NCBI GenBank assembly: GCA_913054215.1
Contig: CAJXJE010000013.1
Location: forward strand, 1 to 10,938
Direction: 5' to 3'
Length of the DNA: 10,938 bases
Origin: an uncultured Candidatus Peregrinibacteria bacterium
GTDB lineage: Bacteria > Patescibacteriota > Gracilibacteria > Peribacterales > Peribacteraceae
Made by a program: the position numbers and the translations under genes. The stretch's first letter is position 1. Every line of letters starts with the position of its first letter. This document shows positions 7,427 through 10,938 of the stretch, in pieces. The notes under the pieces are model-generated. The model made no database searches. It was not told where the DNA came from and saw nothing but the letters and a program-made list of their open reading frames with translations.

Positions 7427-7504
7427 TGGATTGGATATTTAACAGCAAATATTGCATATTGTCAATATAAGGATTTATGATGTAATTGGCGTGAAAACTG
7501 CTAA
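7411..7504. promoter_or_regulatory. 16 bp direct repeat pair flanking the rmlA/rmlB control region
   Basis: GCGTGAAATATGCTAA (7411-7426) and GCGTGAAAACTGCTAA (7489-7504) match at 14 of 16 positions, same orientation, 78 bp apart. The left copy covers the proposed rmlA -35. The right copy runs into the proposed rmlB -10. This placement fits a shared operator for coordinated control of the two divergent genes. The repeat is seen directly; the regulator and role are inference. Confidence 0.5.
7449..7468. promoter_or_regulatory. ATATTG repeats and palindrome, candidate operator
   Basis: ATATTG occurs at 7449-7454 and 7456-7461 (direct, 7 bp apart). The second copy forms a perfect palindrome with CAATAT at 7463-7468 around a single central base. 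It lies between the two 16 bp direct repeats, in the middle of the divergent region. An AT-rich palindrome of this size is a common form of repressor site, but AT-rich DNA also yields such matches by chance. Confidence 0.35.
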
Positions 7505-7507
7505 AAT
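7499..7507 (+). promoter_or_regulatory. Candidate extended -10 promoter for rmlB
   Basis: TGCTAAAAT at 7499-7507 matches the extended -10 form TGnTATAAT at all but one position. No good -35 lies 16-18 bp upstream, which is usual for extended -10 promoters. The element ends eight bases before the rmlB ATG, predicting a leader of about two bases. Confidence 0.45.
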
Positions 7508-7515
7508 ATGCCTCT

Positions 7516-8466
7516 ATGAACCTTCTCGTCACAGGTGCCGCCGGCTTTATCGGGTCTCATTTCGTTCTGCGTCATATCAAAAACCATCCAGAGGATACTA
7601 TCGTGGTGTTGGATAAGCTAACATACGCTGCGGATAAAAGCCTCCTTGATCCTATCGCAGAGCAGATCACGTTCGTAGAAGGAGACATTGCCGATCAGGA
7701 TTTGATGACCAAGCTTGTGGAAGATCATAGCATCGATACGATCATCAACTTTGCAGCAGAGTCGCACGTAGATAATTCCATTTCTGATGCGACACCGTTC
7801 TTGCACACAAATGTTATTGGTACACAGGCGATCATCGAAGTAGTGAAAGCACATCCCGATGTTCGTTTACTCCATGTCTCGACCGATGAAGTATATGGAG
7901 ACGTTGGAGATGATGACCCTTCTTGTAAGGTAACAGATACGCTGCGTCCAAGTTCACCGTACTCAGCGTCGAAAGCTGCTGCGGAGATGCTGGTGCTTGC
8001 TGCGATCCGTACATTTGCTATTCAAGCAGTCATCACGCGATGTACGAATAACTACGGACCGCACCAGGCAGATGAAAAGTTTATCCCTACGGTCATTCGT
8101 AATGCACTTGCTGATAATCCAATTCCGATATTTGGTACAGGAAAGAATAAGCGTGATTGGATTTATGTTGGAGATCACTGTGATGCTATTGAGACACTTC
8201 TTACTGTTGATTGGAAATCGGATCAACGAACCATCTTTAACATTGGAATTGATAGAGAGTTTGAAAATATTGAAGTGGCTAAGATGATTCTTACGCTCCT
8301 TGGGAAGTCTCATGATCTAATTTCTTTCGTAGAAGATCGTAAAGGTCACGACTGGCGCTACGCAGTAGATTCTAGCGAAACTCGGACACTTGGGTGGGCA
8401 CCGAAGATGGATTTTGAAGAAGGACTAAAAGAGACAATTGATTGGTACAAAAGTAAGTACGCATGA
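7516..8466 (+). CDS. rmlB: dTDP-glucose 4,6-dehydratase RmlB
   Basis: An extended short-chain dehydrogenase/reductase that converts dTDP-glucose to dTDP-4-keto-6-deoxyglucose using bound NAD+. The 316 residues show the Rossmann motif GAAGFIGS (7-14), FAAESHVDNS (the HVD segment typical of RmlB), the catalytic STDEVYG (122-128: T123, D124, E125), YSASK (149-153, Tyr and Lys catalytic), RCTNNYGPHQ, DWIYVGDHC and GHDWRYAVD near the C-terminus. The DE pair after the catalytic Thr marks it as a dehydratase rather than an epimerase. It is shorter than E. coli RmlB (361) but close to many other bacterial and archaeal forms. It is divergent from rmlA across a 124 bp control region and overlaps the next GT4 by 4 bp, so the sugar pathway and the transferases are co-transcribed. 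rmlC and rmlD are not in the window. Confidence 0.94.
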   Translation: MNLLVTGAAGFIGSHFVLRHIKNHPEDTIVVLDKLTYAADKSLLDPIAEQITFVEGDIADQDLMTKLVEDHSIDTIINFAAESHVDNSISDATPFLHTNVIGTQAIIEVVKAHPDVRLLHVSTDEVYGDVGDDDPSCKVTDTLRPSSPYSASKAAAEMLVLAAIRTFAIQAVITRCTNNYGPHQADEKFIPTVIRNALADNPIPIFGTGKNKRDWIYVGDHCDAIETLLTVDWKSDQRTIFNIGIDREFENIEVAKMILTLLGKSHDLISFVEDRKGHDWRYAVDSSETRTLGWAPKMDFEEGLKETIDWYKSKYA

Positions 8467-9560
8467 AGATCGTCCTCGCCACTGGCATCTATCCTCCAAA
8501 GATCGGAGGGCCGGCAACATATTGTCGCTCTTTAGCTGATCAATTAACAAAAGCAGGGCATCAGGTTATTGTGATAACGTATGGCGACAAAGTGGATAGT
8601 GGAAAGTGGATAGTGGAAAGTGTCTCACTTGGATTGCCTATTGCGCGATGGTTTGCTTATGCGAAGAAGCTTAAGACAGTAGGGAAGGATGCAGATGTCG
8701 TGTATGCGTTCTCTTCTATCAGCTGTGGAATCCCAATCATATTATCTGGACTTAGGGCCAAGAAAGTTCTTCGCTTGGGTGGAGATTTCTTTTGGGAACG
8801 CTACACAGACGGTAGTGGCTACCGGGGACTGCGTGATTGGTACGCATCAAAGTGTCCACTGGCATTTGTTGGTCGTCGCATCATGGGATGGATACTCAGA
8901 CGTTTTGATCACATCGTATTTTCCACAGATTTCCAGAAAGATATTTATGCAGATGTTTTTAAGAGACTGCCACAACAATCGGTTATCGAAAATGCTCTCG
9001 AACTCGAGATAGTTGTTCCTATGGAACTGCATACGAAGCAGGACCCTTTTCGTCTTTTGTTTTTAGGTCGTTTTGTGAATTTTAAACAAATTCCTATGCT
9101 TATCGAAGCAGTTTCTCAGATGCCTGATGTGTTACTCACTCTTATAGGGGAGGGGCCACAGGATACCTCTCTTCGCAAACTTGTTGAGCGTTTAGAACTT
9201 GATAGCAGAGTGCGATTTGTTTCTCCCCTTAGCGGAAAAGAGAAGTATGAGATATTCGGCAAGCACGATCTTTTAGTCATGCCATCTCTCACTGATATCA
9301 GCCCCAATACCGCGCTTGAAGCTCGATCGGTCGGTCTCCCAGTGCTCATTACTGAGCACAATGGCTTAAGTCATCATCTTCGCAGTGGCATGAGTTGCAC
9401 CGATCTTTCTACAACAGAAAAGCTGCTAGAAGAAATCAAACGCATTCAACAAGGCTATAGCCATATTGCAGAAGCTGCTTCCAAAAAAATTGACGGCAGA
9501 AGTTGGAGCGAAGTTGCCTTAGAATCTGCCGATCTATTTGCTACAATTTGCGCTCAATGA
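8463..9560 (+). CDS. GT4 family glycosyltransferase with D-x7-E in place of E-x7-E
   Basis: A 365-residue GT-B enzyme. The N-terminus YPPKIGGPATY (10-20) is the glycine loop of the acceptor/donor cleft. It is followed by a VITYGD strand, a GGDFFWER segment, the ENALEL junction (about 179-184), FLGRFVNFKQ (donor loop), LIGEGP, and a motif equivalent to E-x7-E that reads D278-x7-E286 (DISPNTALE). The first acidic residue is therefore Asp, and it is followed by an unusual ISPN segment. The second Glu is kept, so activity is plausible. An in-frame 28 bp heptamer repeat inserts VDSGKWIVES into a variable loop after residue 42. The start lies inside the rmlB stop (ATGA) and the end overlaps the next GT4 by 4 bp. 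It may use the dTDP-deoxysugar made by the upstream pathway, but this is only context. Confidence 0.86.
   Translation: MKIVLATGIYPPKIGGPATYCRSLADQLTKAGHQVIVITYGDKVDSGKWIVESVSLGLPIARWFAYAKKLKTVGKDADVVYAFSSISCGIPIILSGLRAKKVLRLGGDFFWERYTDGSGYRGLRDWYASKCPLAFVGRRIMGWILRRFDHIVFSTDFQKDIYADVFKRLPQQSVIENALELEIVVPMELHTKQDPFRLLFLGRFVNFKQIPMLIEAVSQMPDVLLTLIGEGPQDTSLRKLVERLELDSRVRFVSPLSGKEKYEIFGKHDLLVMPSLTDISPNTALEARSVGLPVLITEHNGLSHHLRSGMSCTDLSTTEKLLEEIKRIQQGYSHIAEAASKKIDGRSWSEVALESADLFATICAQ
8592..8619 (+). repeat. Four tandem GTGGAWA heptamers inside a second GT4 gene
   Basis: Units GTGGATA (8592-8598), GTGGAAA (8599-8605), GTGGATA (8606-8612) and GTGGAAA (8613-8619) form two exact 14 bp copies, followed by a partial unit GTG. 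The consensus, strand relative to the gene and total length (28 bp) are the same as in the array at 5068-5095, about 3.5 kb away. It is translated as VDSGKWIVES in the N-terminal domain. Confidence 0.95.
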
Positions 9561-10690
9561 AACTCCTGATGATCAGCGGCGACCGTTCCATCCTCCAAGG
9601 AAAGTTGGGGGCGTTTTGGTACACGTTGCAAGAAATGCGTAAGCACTGGGATCGTATTGATGTTATTTGCCCGTATGTGTCCGAGAAGTCGCTTGATGTA
9701 TCGGAGTCAGGTCACAGACTTACATCCGATGTAAAAGAAGGAGGTGAAGTCTTTTTTCATCCGTGTCCACAGTCTTTACTGTTCCAGATTCCGTGGATCG
9801 TCAATCGTGGAAAAAATCTGATACAACAACATAGTCACGACGTTATGACTGTGCACGACTATCCACCATTTTATAATGGTGTAGGTGCAAGAAAGCTTCA
9901 TAAACTGACGAGTGTGCCGTACGTTGTTGAAATTCATCATATTGTTGGATGGCCAAAGGCAGCGTCGCTTTCTGAATTGATTGGCCGCACTATGTCTCGG
10001 TTGTATTTGCGTACGGATGCAAAGGAAGCGTCTGCTGTGCGTGTTGTTAATGATGCTGTTGAGAAGCAGTTGCGTGCGTGGAATGTTCCTTGGAGGAAGA
10101 TCGAAAACATTTCATCATTCTATCTCGATCGTGATTTACTGAGCACTGCACACAAGTCACCAGTTTCGTATGATGTTTCGTTTTGTGGAAGACTCGTTGC
10201 CAATAAAGGACTCTCTGAACTCCTTGATGCGATACAAAAGCTAGAGGGTGTGCGACTACTCGTTATTGGTGATGGGCCTGAACGGATCAAAATGGAACAA
10301 AAGGCAAAGACGATCGGTATCGATGGTCGTGTGACGTTTCTGGGATGGCTTCCTACTCAGGAGGCCGTTATTGGCGCTATTCAAACTGCTCGCGTTTTTG
10401 TAATGAACAGCAAAAGTGAAGGAGGGCCGCGTGTTGCCCTTGAAGCTATGGCCTGTGGTATGCCGGTGATTGTGACGGAAGTAGGAGTGATGCCAGAGGT
10501 GGTGAAAGACGGCCGCAATGGTTTGTTTACGACAGGTACAGCAGATGACCTTGCAGGAAAGATTAGCGGTCTCCTGAAAAATGAAATGATGAGAGATAGC
10601 TTAGCAAGTGAAGCATCGAAGGTGCTGGATTTGTATGAGCGATCGAAACTTATTCGGCAGTATGCAGATTTCTTAAAGCAGCAAACATGA
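9557..10690 (+). CDS. GT4 family glycosyltransferase
   Basis: A 377-residue GT-B enzyme. The N-terminal domain contains HDYPPFYNGVGA (about 99-110) and a VEIHHIVGWPKA segment. The C-terminal domain has FCGRLVANKGLSELL (donor loop with Arg and Lys), VIGDGPER, and an intact E-x7-E (E288 and E296 in SEGGPRVALEAMACG), followed by a VGVMPEVVKDGRNG stretch. ATG 9557 was chosen over an in-frame TTG at 9503: it gives the usual MKLLMIS first strand and the 4 bp ATGA overlap seen at the other junctions. The end again overlaps the next gene by 4 bp. It probably acts in the same pathway as its neighbours, adding a sugar on the cytoplasmic side. Substrate unknown. Confidence 0.87.
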   Translation: MKLLMISGDRSILQGKLGAFWYTLQEMRKHWDRIDVICPYVSEKSLDVSESGHRLTSDVKEGGEVFFHPCPQSLLFQIPWIVNRGKNLIQQHSHDVMTVHDYPPFYNGVGARKLHKLTSVPYVVEIHHIVGWPKAASLSELIGRTMSRLYLRTDAKEASAVRVVNDAVEKQLRAWNVPWRKIENISSFYLDRDLLSTAHKSPVSYDVSFCGRLVANKGLSELLDAIQKLEGVRLLVIGDGPERIKMEQKAKTIGIDGRVTFLGWLPTQEAVIGAIQTARVFVMNSKSEGGPRVALEAMACGMPVIVTEVGVMPEVVKDGRNGLFTTGTADDLAGKISGLLKNEMMRDSLASEASKVLDLYERSKLIRQYADFLKQQT

Positions 10691-10938
10691 AGCTGCTCAT
10701 CGTTACACAAAAGGTAGATAAGACCGATCCTATTCTCGGGTTCTTTCATCGATGGATCGAAGAGTTTGCTTCGCACTGCCAAGTGACTGTTATTGGTCAA
10801 CAGGTTGGTGCACATCAACTCCCAGAGAACGTGGAAGTGATCAGTCTGAAAAAAGAGCAGGGGCGCAGTAACATATCTCAGGTTTTTGGCTTCTGGAAGC
10901 TCATCTGGACTCATCGTAACAACTACGATCGTGTGCTT
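10687..10938 (+). CDS. GT4-like glycosyltransferase, N-terminal fragment (cut by window end)
   Basis: Starts at ATG 10687 inside the stop of the preceding GT4 and stays open to the last base (84 codons). It begins with a short hydrophobic strand, MKLLIVTQKVD, then DPILGFFHRWIEEFA (residues 14-28), a VTVIGQQ strand, LPENVEVISLKKE, and a helix before NNYDRVL. This alternation of strands and helices, with a GFFHRW loop after the first strand, is the usual N-terminal Rossmann half of a GT4. The diagnostic C-terminal motifs lie outside the window, so the family call rests on the N-terminal pattern and on the three linked GT4 genes before it. Confidence 0.7.
   Translation, partial: MKLLIVTQKVDKTDPILGFFHRWIEEFASHCQVTVIGQQVGAHQLPENVEVISLKKEQGRSNISQVFGFWKLIWTHRNNYDRVL

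Noticed and set aside
7392..7532. Longer rmlA reading from a GTG at 7532
   Set aside because: It would overlap rmlB and place 47 unrelated residues ahead of the RmlA nucleotide-binding signature, which normally starts at the N-terminus.
5068..8619. Possible CRISPR-like array from the repeated GTGGAAA units
   Set aside because: The units are 7 bp, tandem without spacers and inside coding genes, which fits heptanucleotide repeats and not CRISPR.
9503..9556. Longer start (TTG) for the third complete plus-strand GT4 before 10690
   Set aside because: ATG 9557 gives the standard first beta strand and the ATGA overlap seen at neighbouring junctions.
10381..10914. A 177-codon minus-strand open frame across the end of one GT4 and the start of the next
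   Set aside because: Antisense to two well-supported genes, spans their junction, and has no recognisable domain.

Overview
The window is a surface-polysaccharide (glycan) biosynthesis locus. It probably comes from a Patescibacteria/CPR-type bacterium with moderate GC content and the standard genetic code (TGG for Trp, TGA used as a stop). The lineage call is inference. It rests on the very tight packing (ATGA and TAATG stop/start overlaps), the near absence of Shine-Dalgarno motifs, the short RmlA, the GT2 + DUF2304 pair, and the style of the GT4 enzymes (for example the PPKIGGPATY N-terminus).

Layout. (1) Positions 1-582, minus strand: the N-terminal half of a SufS-type cysteine desulfurase, cut by the window edge. 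(2) 583-657: a short divergent promoter gap. (3) 658-6645, plus strand: an apparent five-gene operon. It encodes a 927-residue GT-C membrane glycosyltransferase, a DPM1-like GT2, a small DUF2304 membrane protein and two GT4 glycosyltransferases. The only sizeable internal gap (59 bp) is almost filled by a GC-rich inverted repeat of short units. (4) 6642-7391, minus strand: rmlA, convergent with the operon and overlapping its last gene by 4 bp. (5) 7392-7515: a 124 bp divergent control region with a 16 bp direct repeat and a small palindrome. (6) 7516 to the right edge, plus strand: rmlB, then three GT4 genes each joined by a 4 bp ATGA overlap, the last one cut by the window end.

How the genes work together (inference from families). 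RmlA and RmlB make dTDP-4-keto-6-deoxyglucose from glucose-1-phosphate and dTTP. This is the common precursor of dTDP-rhamnose and other deoxysugars; rmlC and rmlD are not in the window. The GT4 enzymes would build an oligosaccharide on the cytoplasmic side. The GT2 with its DUF2304 partner would load a sugar on polyprenyl phosphate. The GT-C protein would transfer that sugar on the outer face of the membrane.

The most unusual DNA is a set of 7-bp-period tandem repeats: two exact 28 bp arrays of GTGGAWA translated in frame inside two different GT4 genes, and a third, unrelated C/G-rich array just upstream of a GT4 start. The rmlA/rmlB control region also carries repeats that fit a shared operator. 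I saw no CRISPR array, RNA gene, insertion sequence or convincing intrinsic terminator.
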